A stretch of 64,000 nucleotides of DNA from Halomonas campaniensis. GTDB taxonomy: Bacteria; Pseudomonadota; Gammaproteobacteria; Pseudomonadales; Halomonadaceae. The notes beneath the pieces were generated by a model, which saw nothing but the letters and a program-made list of their open reading frames with translations, was not told where the DNA came from and did not search any database. The stretch covers positions 546,053 to 610,052 of the forward strand of contig NZ_JPUA01000034.1 of NCBI RefSeq assembly GCF_002211105.1. The letters are read 5' to 3'. The position numbers and the translations under genes are program-made. Shown here one piece after another: positions 1 to 8,828 of the stretch. Within the stretch, counting starts at the first letter, position 1. Each line of letters starts with the position of its first letter.

Positions 1-1036
1 CCGGCGTAATGCCGTGCAGAATTAGTACACCCATCATGATCGCCATCGGCAAATCGCCCGGTATGCCCAAGGCAAGCGTGGGCACAAAAGCGCCGCCCGC
101 CACCGCACTGTTGGAGGCTTCAGAAGCCACAATGCCACTCGGCGTACCGGTACCAAACTCTTCCGGATGTCGGGAGAATTTTTTCGCTTGGTCGTAACTC
201 AAGAAGTTGGCAACGGTGCCGCCGGTGCCAGGGAGCGCCCCCACTAAGCTGCCAATCAGCGATGAGCGAAGGGTATTGAGCTTTTGCCCCGCCATATCTT
301 TGAGTATCAGGCCGTAGGGAATGGTGACATTGGTATCGATTTTTTTTGCGTCGCTTTTCTCATCCTTCAGCTTTTCGATATTGCCAAGCAGTTGTGAGAA
401 GGCAAAGATGCCGATCATCACGGGCAGGATTTCAAACCCAGAGCCCATTGCAGGTAGGCCAAAGTCAAAGCGCAGGTTGCTGTTGCGGTCATAGCCAACG
501 GTGGTGACCAAGAGGCCTAACGCCGCGGCCATCAGCCCTTTGAGCAGCGCGCCACTTGAAAGCCCGGCTACCAGCGTCAGGGCGAAAACGATTAATGCGG
601 TGATTTCCCAAGGGCGGAAGTTCATGCTGAAACGGGCAATCAGTGGGCCGAAAAAGACCAGCACTGCCACGCTGATCAGCGTACCTAGAAAAGACGATGC
701 AACGCCGATGCCCAAGGCGCGGCCAGGTTCGCCTTTTTGTGCCATTGGATAGCCATCATAAACGGTGGTAATCGATGAGGGCGTGCCAGGTATACCCAGC
801 ATGACGCCAGACACAATACCGCCAGAGTAGCCACCCACAAACACACCGACCATCAGCGATACGCCGCTTACCGGATCCATGGCAAACGTGAACGGGAAGA
901 CCACCAAGATAGCCATGGTGACGGTAAAACCAGGAATACTCCCGCCAACAATCCCAAACAGTACGCCAATGATGATCAAGCCCAAGACCGATGGCGTGCC
1001 GACCTCAGCGAGCGCTTGGAGAAAAAAGTTGGTCAT
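1..1036 (-). CDS. tctA: Tripartite tricarboxylate transporter large permease TctA (partial)
   Basis: Large membrane subunit of a tripartite tricarboxylate transporter, which with TctB and the periplasmic TctC imports carboxylates using an ion gradient. The reverse strand reads from ATG at 1036 (MTNFFLQALAEVGTPSVL) with no stop before the window edge, so about 345 residues of a family usually near 500 are visible. The N-terminal part carries the glycine/proline-rich TctA signature (GGSIPGFT, then GVMLGIPGTPSS), and a second loop has GALPGTGGTV. It lies 13 bp downstream of tctB on the same strand, giving the usual tctC-tctB-tctA order. The substrate cannot be read from sequence. The C-terminus is cut off by the window. 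Confidence 0.93.
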   Translation of the reverse strand, partial: MTNFFLQALAEVGTPSVLGLIIIGVLFGIVGGSIPGFTVTMAILVVFPFTFAMDPVSGVSLMVGVFVGGYSGGIVSGVMLGIPGTPSSITTVYDGYPMAQKGEPGRALGIGVASSFLGTLISVAVLVFFGPLIARFSMNFRPWEITALIVFALTLVAGLSSGALLKGLMAAALGLLVTTVGYDRNSNLRFDFGLPAMGSGFEILPVMIGIFAFSQLLGNIEKLKDEKSDAKKIDTNVTIPYGLILKDMAGQKLNTLRSSLIGSLVGALPGTGGTVANFLSYDQAKKFSRHPEEFGTGTPSGIVASEASNSAVAGGAFVPTLALGIPGDLPMAIMMGVLILHGITP

Positions 1037-1049
1037 TATTTACTCCAGG

Positions 1050-1520
1050 TTAAGGCAGCCAAACATTCAGGCCATAGCGGAAAACGATAAATATCACGAT
1101 AGCTAAGGTGCCGCTAAGAGTGAGATTAATCATCCATTTACGTCGCGTATCGATGCCCAACAGTAGTGCCAGAGAAGCGACCAGGAAGCCTATGGTGGCT
1201 GCGATATACCCCACCACTGGAAGTAAGGCGGCATAGAGCCCAAACAGTAGAAACAGAGCGAGTGTGGTGCGTCGGCTTTGAAACCAATCAGTAATGAGCT
1301 GTATTGCGCCAGGTCGTTCAGGCACGTTTACCCATAAGGAACGCACTAAAATCAGCAGTGATAACAACCCAACAACGACTAATAAAATACGGGGGAAAAG
1401 CGCTGACCCATAAGGCTGCCAGCTGGTCGGCGGACGAATATCACCCGACTCCATCCACATGACAGCCACCATTAAGAGCAGCGCCAGCGCCAGGGCGCGG
1501 TCTTTAGTTAGCGTAAGCAT
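1050..1520 (-). CDS. tctB: Tripartite tricarboxylate transporter small permease TctB
   Basis: Small membrane subunit of the TTT transporter. The 156-residue product has about four hydrophobic segments: residues 8-23, 40-62, 86-106 and a C-terminal pair ending in FIVFRYGLNVWLP, typical of TctB, whose sequence is otherwise poorly conserved. Length matches the family. It sits between tctC (56 bp upstream) and tctA (13 bp downstream). The call rests on length, topology and context rather than a strong motif. Confidence 0.85.
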   Translation of the reverse strand: MLTLTKDRALALALLLMVAVMWMESGDIRPPTSWQPYGSALFPRILLVVVGLLSLLILVRSLWVNVPERPGAIQLITDWFQSRRTTLALFLLFGLYAALLPVVGYIAATIGFLVASLALLLGIDTRRKWMINLTLSGTLAIVIFIVFRYGLNVWLP

Positions 1521-1537
1521 TAGCGATGCCTCCGGCA

Positions 1538-1569
1538 GCTCTAGCCCCCGTATTAACGAGAGCTAGAGC
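1538..1569 (-). other. Intercistronic stem-loop between tctC and tctB
   Basis: An 8-bp perfect inverted repeat (GCTCTAGC at 1538-1545, GCTAGAGC at 1562-1569, 16-nt loop) fills the short gap between the end of tctC and the start of tctB. No T-run follows, so it is not a classical terminator. Such hairpins after binding-protein genes often protect the upstream mRNA segment from 3'-exonucleases, which would raise TctC over the membrane subunits; that role is inferred. Confidence 0.5.
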
Positions 1570-1576
1570 GTGCGCC

Positions 1577-2557
1577 TCAGTTCTGGAAGTCGATGTTCTC
1601 AGCAGCGGCTGATAGTGCTGACTCGTTTTCATCAAGAAACGCTTGGTAATCGTCACCGGCCAGAAAGCGAACAACAGAGCCAAATTCATTTTCTATACGG
1701 CTCTGTACTTCTTCATTTTCCAGTGCTTGGCGATAGGCATCAGCAATGGTATCGATCACTTCCGGAGGCGTGCCTTTAGGCGCGAAAATGCCGCGACTGG
1801 TCGAGTGATCCATCTCGATGCCTTGCTCACGCAAGGTAGCTACATCGGGCATGCTTTCGAGACGTTCTGGATGAGCGATGCCGAGCGCGCGGAAGGTGCC
1901 ATCTTCAAAAAACGCACCGCCAGAGGGCAGGTTAAACATCGCGAAATCAACTTCTTCCGCCATCAAGGCCGATACCTGTTCTCCCGTATCGGGATAGCCA
2001 ACTAGACGCACATCGGCCATATCAATGCCCGCCTCCTGAAAGAACTGTGCCCAGAAGAAGTGATCCGTGGAGCTGGGGATCATGCTGAAACGCACTTGGC
2101 CTGGATGTTCACTGACGTAGTCAGCGATTTCGTCAGCGCTCTGCACGGGGTGATTGGCATGTGCAGTGGGAATGTTGATGGTTTGGGTCAGCAGCGCGAT
2201 AGGTTCGAAGGCATCAAACGAGTAGTCGACGGTGCCCGCTAGCTTTGAAAGTGCAATGGTGTCGTGGCTGCCAAGCAGCGTGTAGCCATCGGGATCAGCA
2301 TCTTTGACGTTGCGTGAACCCAACGTCGCCCCAGCGCCTGCCATATTGACGGGTACGATGGACTCGCCTAGCGTTTTCTCAGCTTCCTGGGAAATCAACC
2401 GGAACAGGATGTCCGTTGCTCCCCCGGGCCCGTAAGGGATGATTAAGCGAATATCCTGCTCCGGATAGTCCGCTTGTGCGGTGGTGGCCATTGCCAAACT
2501 AGACGCAAGTCCGATGGCGGCGAGGGTAGTGCTTAGAGTAAGTGTTGAACGCGTCAT
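1577..2557 (-). CDS. tctC: Tripartite tricarboxylate transporter periplasmic binding protein TctC
   Basis: Periplasmic solute receptor of the TTT system, delivering a carboxylate to TctAB. The 326-residue protein begins with a Sec signal peptide (hydrophobic residues about 9-24, cleavage near ATTAQA-DYPEQDI) followed by the family opening YPEQDIRLIIPYGPGGATDILFR. The fold continues through GAGATLGSRNVKDADPDGYTLL and a C-terminal region with FAPKGTPPEVIDTIADAYRQAL, all characteristic of Bug/TctC receptors. It is the first gene of tctCBA. The ligand is unknown; the divergent GntR regulator at 3957 may control it, by context only. Confidence 0.92.
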   Translation of the reverse strand: MTRSTLTLSTTLAAIGLASSLAMATTAQADYPEQDIRLIIPYGPGGATDILFRLISQEAEKTLGESIVPVNMAGAGATLGSRNVKDADPDGYTLLGSHDTIALSKLAGTVDYSFDAFEPIALLTQTINIPTAHANHPVQSADEIADYVSEHPGQVRFSMIPSSTDHFFWAQFFQEAGIDMADVRLVGYPDTGEQVSALMAEEVDFAMFNLPSGGAFFEDGTFRALGIAHPERLESMPDVATLREQGIEMDHSTSRGIFAPKGTPPEVIDTIADAYRQALENEEVQSRIENEFGSVVRFLAGDDYQAFLDENESALSAAAENIDFQN

Positions 2558-2680
2558 TCTTATACACCTTTATGTTTTGAGGTTGGTGTTGTGGGATGCC
2601 GCCCTTACTGCAGCGGCGTGGTGAGCGCGTGATCCGTTATCGGACTCTTGTTATTTGATGAATGCACCTGCCAATTAGCG

Positions 2681-3211
2681 TTAGCCCAGGAAGAAGCCTC
2701 CATAAACCAAGGCGCCCATAACCACAAAGGCGGGGTGCGTTTTGAAGCGGATCAATGCAATAGCGGCGACTACGCCAATGATCAGGGTGTGAATCGTCCC
2801 GCTGGTGTCCAAACTTTCGAGCAGAAAGCCCAGGGTTAGCCAGGCCATCATCATGGCGATGACCGGGCGCACCCACTGGCTCATACGCTTAACCCTGGGA
2901 GAGTCGCGATGGCGGTAGAGCAGCCCCAAGGCACCCAGCATTAGCAGCAGTGTAGGAATCACCGTGGCGGCTACGGCGATGAAAGCGCCGCCAATGCCCG
3001 CTACTTCATAGCCCACGTAGCCGGCCATTTTGGTAGCGATAGGGCTAGGCAGGGCGTTACCCAAGGCTAATGTTTCGGCGAAGGTTTGCGCGGTCATCCA
3101 GCCATAACGGCCCACCACTTCCGCCTCAATCAGTGGAATAATGGCCGGGCCACCGCCGTAACCGATAATGTTGGGAATAAAAAACGCTAAGAAGAGCTCC
3201 CAGTAAATCAC
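2681..3211 (-). CDS. Chromate transporter (CHR family), half-size, second gene of pair
   Basis: Membrane protein of the CHR superfamily, 176 residues, corresponding to one half of a full-length ChrA (about 400 residues). It contains the signature FFIPNIIGYGGGPAIIPLIEAE near residues 10-32 and LGNALPSPIATKMAGYVGYEVAG at 50-73, followed by four or five hydrophobic segments. Its start overlaps the stop of the other half-size gene by 4 bp, so the two are translationally coupled and probably form a heteromeric transporter. Family members export chromate in some bacteria; many have unknown anion substrates, so chromate is not certain here. Confidence 0.88.
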   Translation of the reverse strand: MIYWELFLAFFIPNIIGYGGGPAIIPLIEAEVVGRYGWMTAQTFAETLALGNALPSPIATKMAGYVGYEVAGIGGAFIAVAATVIPTLLLMLGALGLLYRHRDSPRVKRMSQWVRPVIAMMMAWLTLGFLLESLDTSGTIHTLIIGVVAAIALIRFKTHPAFVVMGALVYGGFFLG

Positions 3212-3777
3212 GCTGCCCCCTCCGCTTTTTTCTTGCCAGCAGGACGCAGCAGGGCGGCAACGAGAATGGCGCCGATCACCCAGCCTGGGTGTAGGCCGAG
3301 CCAGTAGATTAGCCCGGCGGCAATAATGGCCATGGCAATGCTAACCAGCCAGCCAAGCGCGGCCTGGGATTTATCAAAAAAGTCCCAAGTGAGTTGCGCC
3401 ATCATCACCATGACTACTGGCACCACGGCTTGGCCCATGCCGCGAATCCATGCTACATCGCGGTAGCGGCTGAAAATGCCTAACATGACAATCATCGCTA
3501 CAATCATTGGCACGATAATGGCAATGACGGCGGCGATGCAGCCTGTTACACCCCCCACTCGGTAGCCAATGTAGCCGGGCATTTTGGTGGCAATGGGGCC
3601 CGGTAGGGTATTGCCAATCGCCAGCACGTCGGCGAACTCTTCATCGGTTAGCCAGTGGTGACGGGTGACGACCTCGGCCCGTACTAAGGGAATCATGGCG
3701 GGGCCGCCACCAAAACCGAAGATGCCAATGCGGAAGAAGGCCCAGAATAGTTGCCAGGAGACAGTAGGTGGTTTCAT
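3208..3777 (-). CDS. Chromate transporter (CHR family), half-size, first gene of pair
   Basis: The 189-residue partner of the downstream half-size CHR protein. It carries the same elements: FRIGIFGFGGGPAMIPLVRAEVV near residues 15-37 and AIGNTLPGPIATKMPGYIGYRVGG near 53-76, then several hydrophobic helices and a lysine-rich tail (PAGKKKAEGAA). The two halves align along their whole length but are clearly diverged, fitting an old duplication with specialisation. The gene begins about 180 bp from the divergent GntR regulator, which may control the pair and/or tctCBA. Confidence 0.88.
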   Translation of the reverse strand: MKPPTVSWQLFWAFFRIGIFGFGGGPAMIPLVRAEVVTRHHWLTDEEFADVLAIGNTLPGPIATKMPGYIGYRVGGVTGCIAAVIAIIVPMIVAMIVMLGIFSRYRDVAWIRGMGQAVVPVVMVMMAQLTWDFFDKSQAALGWLVSIAMAIIAAGLIYWLGLHPGWVIGAILVAALLRPAGKKKAEGAA

Positions 3778-3858
3778 GGGCGCATATCCCCCACAGCCGA
3801 CGAAGGGAGCAAAATCATACTCTAGCCTTATTTATCGTTTGTAGATTAAAAAATCGAT

Positions 3859-3874
3859 TATTTTGTCTAAAATA
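3859..3874. promoter_or_regulatory. Candidate GntR operator in divergent chr/gntR promoter region
   Basis: The AT-rich gap between the divergent chr pair and the GntR gene contains an inverted repeat with 6-bp arms (TATTTT, 4-nt spacer GTCT, AAAATA). An AT-rich symmetric site about 85 bp before a GntR start codon would suit autoregulation and control of the divergent genes. There is no direct evidence; many AT-rich stretches contain such symmetry. Confidence 0.35.
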
Positions 3875-3956
3875 GAATATAGGTAGTGCCTGATCCAACG
3901 TCAACAGCGAAAAATAGAATGGACAGCGGGAGCTGAGATGAATAAAGGACATCGCC

Positions 3957-4634
3957 ATGAGTAATTCTTTACCGACGCCAGCAGGGCCAGCAGGTACTGC
4001 ATCAAGTCGTGTGTTTGATCATTTACGTAAAGATTTGGTGGGCGGGCGTTTTGTCGCTGGCGAAAAGCTCGCGATCAATGCGCTTAAAGATCGCTACCAA
4101 GTCGGTTTGAGTCCGCTAAGAGAAGCGCTCAATAAATTGGCGGCTTATGGGTTGCTGGTGCAGGAGAATCAGCGCGGTTTTCGGGTACCGAAGTTGTCCC
4201 GGGATGAACTGGACGATATTGCCCAGATGCGTTTGGAAATGGAGGGAATGGCGCTTGAGCGGGCGATTGCTAAGGGTGACTCGCTTTGGGAAGCTGACCT
4301 GTTAGCCGCTGCGCACCGCCTGAAACGGGCTGATATAACCCTGGATAAAGGCGAGGAGTGGGAACACCTGCATACCCAGTTTCATCGTACCTTGGTGGCG
4401 CCCTGTGGGTCAGTGTGGCTATTACGTTTTATTGAACAGTTACACGATCAGTTTGATCGCTATCGTCGTTTGGGCCCCAAAATGCCGACGATACGTCAAG
4501 AGCTGGACGAGCAGCACCATCAGCTTGTGGAGCTGGCGCTACAGCGCGATGCTAAAGCAGCGCGTGCATTAATGGACGACCATATCCATAAATCTTATGA
4601 GGTTGCCTTGAAGCGCTATCAAGAGCACGTGTAG
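3957..4634 (+). CDS. GntR-family transcriptional regulator, FCD (FadR) subfamily
   Basis: DNA-binding repressor or activator of 225 residues. An N-terminal winged helix (about residues 15-82: FDHLRKDLVGGRFVAGEKL ... VGLSPLREALNKLAAYGLL) is followed by an all-helical FCD ligand domain (about 88-215) with the metal/ligand-type residues of the subfamily (DIAQMRLEMEGMALERA, HTQFHRTLVAPCGS, LDEQHHQLVELALQRD and a final DHIHKSYE). FCD regulators commonly bind small carboxylates. Divergence from the chr pair and proximity to tctCBA suggest a carboxylate-responsive local regulator, but the target is inferred from position only. Confidence 0.9.
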   Translation: MSNSLPTPAGPAGTASSRVFDHLRKDLVGGRFVAGEKLAINALKDRYQVGLSPLREALNKLAAYGLLVQENQRGFRVPKLSRDELDDIAQMRLEMEGMALERAIAKGDSLWEADLLAAAHRLKRADITLDKGEEWEHLHTQFHRTLVAPCGSVWLLRFIEQLHDQFDRYRRLGPKMPTIRQELDEQHHQLVELALQRDAKAARALMDDHIHKSYEVALKRYQEHV

Positions 4635-4709
4635 TTGGTCATGAACAGTTGGTAAACTGCTGCGCACAGGGTGTCGGTCATCACCGACCCGATCAGTAAA
4701 GAGGGTGCT

Positions 4710-5264
4710 ATGCACGCAGATAACCAAATAGTTGCGCAAACGTTGAATTGGGTGCGCACCTTCATTGTGGCTCACGACATTTGCCCGTTCGCTCAACGTG
4801 AGCTAGCGCGTGACACCATCCGCGTTGAGGTAGTGCGCTCCAAGAAAATCGAAGTGGCACTGGAGGAACTGATGGTCGAAGTCCAGTGGCTGGATGAACA
4901 TCCAGAAACAGAAACCACGCTGCTGGTATTCCCAACGCTCTTCAAAAGCTTTGATCACTACCTGGATTTTGTTGAGCTGGCAGAAAGTATTCTTGTCGAC
5001 CAGGGGTATGAAGGGGTCTATCAGCTCGCCACTTTTCATCCGGATTACTGCTTCGACGGGGCTGAGCCCGATGACGCCTCTAACTATACCAATCGCTCTC
5101 CCTACGCCATGGTGCATCTGCTACGTGAAGAGAGTGTCGAAAAGGCGATTGAGTTTTACGGTGATACCGACGCTATTCCCGAGCGCAATATTGCCAAGTT
5201 GACGGCCATGGGCAGCGAAGCCGCTGAGCAGCAGTTGCAGCACTGTTTTGATGTGAATAGCTAA
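4710..5264 (+). CDS. DUF1415 family protein
   Basis: Cytosolic protein of 184 residues from a conserved proteobacterial family of unknown function. Visible hallmarks are TLNWVRTFIVAHDICPFAQRE near the N-terminus, TTLLVFPTLFKSFDHYLDFVELAE in the middle and LATFHPDYCFDGAEPDDASNYTNRSPYAMVHLLRE, which is the family core. I chose ATG 4710 because GAGGG lies five bases upstream; an in-frame GTG at 4671 lacks a comparable ribosome site. The gene ends convergently with the diguanylate cyclase, sharing 4 bp. No function can be assigned. Confidence 0.85.
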   Translation: MHADNQIVAQTLNWVRTFIVAHDICPFAQRELARDTIRVEVVRSKKIEVALEELMVEVQWLDEHPETETTLLVFPTLFKSFDHYLDFVELAESILVDQGYEGVYQLATFHPDYCFDGAEPDDASNYTNRSPYAMVHLLREESVEKAIEFYGDTDAIPERNIAKLTAMGSEAAEQQLQHCFDVNS

Positions 5265-6916
5265 GGCTTATGAATCACGAGCTGATGCTTGCCTTTGTTT
5301 TTAGCCGCATATAGGGCGCTATCGGCAAGTTGTAGCACCGTTTCAATATGCAGGCCGTGGTGTGGCCACCAAGCGGCGCCCAAACTACAGCCCACATGGG
5401 CGCGCTTATTTTCGGGTAATAAAATCGGTTGGGCGATAGCCGTAAGTAAACGCCTACTCACTTCGTGGGTAAGCATTTCCAAGTACTCCTGCTTGGTTTT
5501 GAGCACCATGACGAATTCATCGCCACCCAGGCGCGCCACCACATCGCCACTGCGCAGGGCGTTTTTCAGGCGCTGGGTTATCTCAATAAGCAACAGATCC
5601 CCCGCATGGTGACCCAGTTCATCATTGACCCGTTTGAAACCATCCAGATCGATATACATGACCACCATGCTTTGCTGGTTTCTTTCCGCTTCTGGAATGG
5701 CCAACTGTAGGTATTGATTCAGAAAGGCGCGATTGGGAAGCCCCGTTAGTGGGTCGGTATTGGCTAGATCCTCTAAGCGGTTGATCGTTTGACGCTGATC
5801 CAGTAGCCGACTGACCATGTTACGCATGGAGGTCGATAGGCGCTTCATTTCAGGAGAGCCGTTTTCCAGAGGAATACAGTCGGCTTGCTCGCCCTCCTGT
5901 ATTTGATCGGCGGCACTGGCTAAGCGGGTGAGAGGAGTCACCATTCGAGAGGCAATCGCCCAACCAATCATTGCAAACAGCAGCGCCAGTAGAATACCGA
6001 TGCCCATAATGGCTGCCTGTAGCTGCTCCATAGGGGCAAAAGCGATAGAGACCGGTTTTCGGCTAATCGCTATCCAGCCTAATCCAGGAAAGTCCTCGTA
6101 GCCGTCGCTTCGAGCGTAGCCTGTAACAAATTGTTCACCATTGGGCCAGGTTTCAATAGCCCATTGCGGTGATGTGGTAGCGGGGCCGGGTAGATGATCC
6201 AGGCTGGCTAATGATTGTCCCATGAGCGTTTCTGGGCCCAGCAAGACGGTACCATCAGTTGAAAGCAGTAGCATCTCGGTATCTTGACGCTGCTTAGTAG
6301 GTGAAAACATTGAATGCTGAATATATTCTGCCCATTCCCAGCTTAAATGTACCGCCAGAACGCCCTGGAGCTCCCTATTGCGGTCATACACCGGGGTGGC
6401 AATATCGACGAACTTCAGCGCTTCACCACTGGGGTTAGGCAGCAGTTGTGCGAGAAGCACTGCCTCATGAACATCGCCGATCCAAAGCGCTTTGCGCCCT
6501 TCAATAAATACGGGTCTTTGCGCTATTGAAACACCTTCTAAAATTCCTCCTGTCGCTGCTTGAACAGTCCCTTCCGGGTCAGTAAAGCCAATCCACGACA
6601 CAACGTCATGATTGTCTTGCAATCGTTCTAGCTGCCCCCGTAGCGCGCCAGGGCGCGTGTCATTAGTGAGTGCCTGCATACCCAATAGGAGTTTGACCTC
6701 CTTAATGCGTGCATCCATATTGCGCTCTAGCTTATCCACCATTTGATAGGCCGCTTCTGCAGTCGCCGTACCAATGCTAGCTTCCATTTGCTGCGCTGAT
6801 TCACGAGATGCCACCCAGCCAAGTAACAGCGTAGTGGCAAACACCAACGTTGCAATTAGTGCGCTAAACCGTGAGCGTAGTGAGAAGCGCGAGAATAACC
6901 AGGTATGAACAGACAT
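5261..6916 (-). CDS. Membrane-bound diguanylate cyclase with Cache sensor (Cache-HAMP-GGDEF)
   Basis: Predicted c-di-GMP synthase of 551 residues. An N-terminal membrane helix (about 18-36) and a second (about 303-325) flank a periplasmic Cache-type domain containing the typical stretch WIGDVHEAVLLAQLLPNPSGEALKFVDIATPVYDRNRELQGVLAVHLSWEW. A HAMP-like linker follows, then a GGDEF domain (about 385-548) with an intact ARLGGDEF active site. RSGD five residues upstream of GGDEF is a canonical inhibitory I-site (RxxD), so product feedback is expected. No EAL domain is present. The periplasmic ligand is unknown. It lies beside the chemoreceptor gene, in the same direction but with a terminator between them. 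Confidence 0.93.
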   Translation of the reverse strand: MSVHTWLFSRFSLRSRFSALIATLVFATTLLLGWVASRESAQQMEASIGTATAEAAYQMVDKLERNMDARIKEVKLLLGMQALTNDTRPGALRGQLERLQDNHDVVSWIGFTDPEGTVQAATGGILEGVSIAQRPVFIEGRKALWIGDVHEAVLLAQLLPNPSGEALKFVDIATPVYDRNRELQGVLAVHLSWEWAEYIQHSMFSPTKQRQDTEMLLLSTDGTVLLGPETLMGQSLASLDHLPGPATTSPQWAIETWPNGEQFVTGYARSDGYEDFPGLGWIAISRKPVSIAFAPMEQLQAAIMGIGILLALLFAMIGWAIASRMVTPLTRLASAADQIQEGEQADCIPLENGSPEMKRLSTSMRNMVSRLLDQRQTINRLEDLANTDPLTGLPNRAFLNQYLQLAIPEAERNQQSMVVMYIDLDGFKRVNDELGHHAGDLLLIEITQRLKNALRSGDVVARLGGDEFVMVLKTKQEYLEMLTHEVSRRLLTAIAQPILLPENKRAHVGCSLGAAWWPHHGLHIETVLQLADSALYAAKNKGKHQLVIHKP

Positions 6917-7049
6917 TATTATTAGCCATCACCGATAAGAGGAACTGCTTATTAACGTATTGTCATTAGCTGAGGGAAAGTACCTTATTTTGTTGGTTTT
7001 TGCATTTAGCGAGCATTAATGAGGATTCGCTTAACGGCTGGCCTAAGGG

Positions 7050-7072
7050 AAAAGGACCAGCGACGCTGGCCC
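7050..7072 (-). terminator. Terminator of the chemoreceptor gene
   Basis: On the minus strand an 8-bp stem (one G-U pair, 3-nt loop GTC) beginning 12 bp after the chemoreceptor stop codon is followed by TTTTCCC. This looks like a Rho-independent terminator separating the chemoreceptor gene from the GGDEF gene. Confidence 0.6.
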
Positions 7073-7083
7073 AAATAGGTGAA

Positions 7084-8751
7084 TTAAAACTCTTCCCAAT
7101 CTGGTGTGGTGCTGGATAATTTTTTAGACGTATAAGAAGAGTGAGTTGTTGCCAGGGTATGCTGTGAAGCAGTGGCGGTAGAGGGTTCCGAACCAGCGTT
7201 GGCAACCCGCTTCAGTTTGAAGGTGGTGACCAACTCGGCCAAACGAGTGGCTTCATCCTGAAGTGATGCAGATGCCGTGCTGGTCTCTTCAACCAATGAC
7301 ACATTTTCCTGCGTGGCGGAATCCATCTGAGATACAGCCGTACTGACTTGGCTAATGCCCGACTCCTGCTCTTTTGCAGCGAGCGCAAGCTCTTGCATCA
7401 TTTCCGTCACTTTACGAATCGCTTCGTTGATATCCGCCATATCATGGCCATTTTTCGCTGCTTGTTCCGCACCGACCGCAATACGCTGCGCGATATCTTC
7501 AATCATGGTGCGTATCTCTTTCGATGAGGTGGAGGTCTTTGTGGCTAGTGAGCGAACTTCACTCGCCACCACCGCAAAGCCTCTCCCATGCTCGCCTGCA
7601 CGGGCAGCTTCCACAGAGGCATTGAGTGCCAGGATATTGGTTTGAAAGGCGATAGAGTCAATCACCTGAACAATATCGTGGACTTTGTGCGAGGTTTCTT
7701 CCAGTTCGCGCATCAGTAGGCTAGTGCGCTCAGAGGCCTGTTTGCCGGTATTCGCCTGTTGTGCTGCGTCTTGGGTTAGCTGTTGTGCTTGACCAGCGGT
7801 GTCCGCGTTCTGCCGCACAATCGATGAAATTTCATCCATGCTAGCAGCGGTTTGCTGCAAAGCCGCGGCTTGTTGCTCGGTACGTGAGGCGAGGTCCTGG
7901 CTGCCGCTAGCGATTTGCTTGGAACTGGAGGCGACGGCTTCGCTACTTTGATTGAGTGTGCCAATCATGTCTTCCAGACGCTCTTGCATATCCTGCATGG
8001 CACTATAAAGGCGGCCGATCTCGTTACGTCCTAGGGTGTCGATATGGCTGGTCAAATCCCCCTTGGCGATATTTTCGCAGATGCGAACCGCACGTTGGAG
8101 TGGATTAATAACGAGCCGATTAATCATTATTTGTACAACGATATAGAGCACTATGGCCGTTAAGATAAGAGTGCCCACGGTAATGCCAAAAATAACGCTG
8201 TCGCGCTGGGCTTCCGAGTGAACTTGGCTGCCCCGGCTTAGTGCATAGTTATTAAAATTACTGATTGCTGTGCTGAAGCTTGAAAATTTTTGGTTGATAG
8301 GATCCCTATACGCATTGAGAGCCTCATAACGCTCATTAGCCAAGTCGCCCCTTAGTTCGTCAGTGACAATAAGGTTGTAGCTTTCGACAATGTCAGCAAT
8401 GAGCGGGCGACGCTCGGAACCCACCGGGAGCTCAATGCCTGAGAGTTCTGCAATACGCCGGTCAGACCTTTCCAAACTCTGCAGTGCTTCCCCTAACGCC
8501 CGCTTCGCATTGTTTTCGTTACCCGCTTGGTAGTGCTGGGAGATACGCTCTAATCTTACCCGAACCTCCATTAGGTTCGTTTCCGCGCGGTTGGCAGCAC
8601 TCGCCTGCTGAGCGCTTATCTCATTAATTTCTGCTAGCAGCTGCGCAGCCTCACGTTCTGCCATAGCCCCCATACTGCCCAAAATAATAAGCATGGCTAA
8701 AAGCACAATCAGTGCGCCAGCAATCACTCTCTTAACTGATATGTTTTGCAT
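7084..8751 (-). CDS. Methyl-accepting chemotaxis protein with Tar-type periplasmic domain
   Basis: Transmembrane chemoreceptor of about 555 residues that would signal to CheA/CheW. Order: membrane helix (about 6-24), four-helix periplasmic sensor (about 25-190), second helix (about 193-213), HAMP (about 215-268), then a coiled-coil signalling domain with the strictly conserved tip IDSIAFQTNILALNASVEAARAGEHGRGFAVVASEVRSLA. Paired Glu/Gln residues at methylation helices (SRTEQQAAALQQTAASMDEISS) are present. The C-terminus ends DWEEF, resembling the xWxxF pentapeptide that tethers CheR/CheB. ATG 8751 was chosen because AGGAGAA lies seven bases upstream; the longer in-frame start has no ribosome site. 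Confidence 0.95.
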   Translation of the reverse strand: MQNISVKRVIAGALIVLLAMLIILGSMGAMAEREAAQLLAEINEISAQQASAANRAETNLMEVRVRLERISQHYQAGNENNAKRALGEALQSLERSDRRIAELSGIELPVGSERRPLIADIVESYNLIVTDELRGDLANERYEALNAYRDPINQKFSSFSTAISNFNNYALSRGSQVHSEAQRDSVIFGITVGTLILTAIVLYIVVQIMINRLVINPLQRAVRICENIAKGDLTSHIDTLGRNEIGRLYSAMQDMQERLEDMIGTLNQSSEAVASSSKQIASGSQDLASRTEQQAAALQQTAASMDEISSIVRQNADTAGQAQQLTQDAAQQANTGKQASERTSLLMRELEETSHKVHDIVQVIDSIAFQTNILALNASVEAARAGEHGRGFAVVASEVRSLATKTSTSSKEIRTMIEDIAQRIAVGAEQAAKNGHDMADINEAIRKVTEMMQELALAAKEQESGISQVSTAVSQMDSATQENVSLVEETSTASASLQDEATRLAELVTTFKLKRVANAGSEPSTATASQHTLATTHSSYTSKKLSSTTPDWEEF

Positions 8752-8767
8752 TGATACTTCTCCTAAT

Positions 8768-8800
8768 ACTCCCCGCACCTGAATTGGTGCATAGGGGAGT
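8768..8800 (-). promoter_or_regulatory. Leader stem-loop beside the chemoreceptor ribosome-binding site
   Basis: ACTCCCC pairs with GGGGAGT and the inner GCACC pairs with GGTGC (three-base bulge, six-base loop), making a strong hairpin that ends only a few bases before the AGGAG ribosome site of the chemoreceptor mRNA. It could keep the ribosome site single-stranded or stabilise the 5' end; no T-run suggests it is not a terminator. Confidence 0.45.
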
Positions 8801-8828
8801 GTTAAAAGGTATCAATTAAGCGTTAAAA

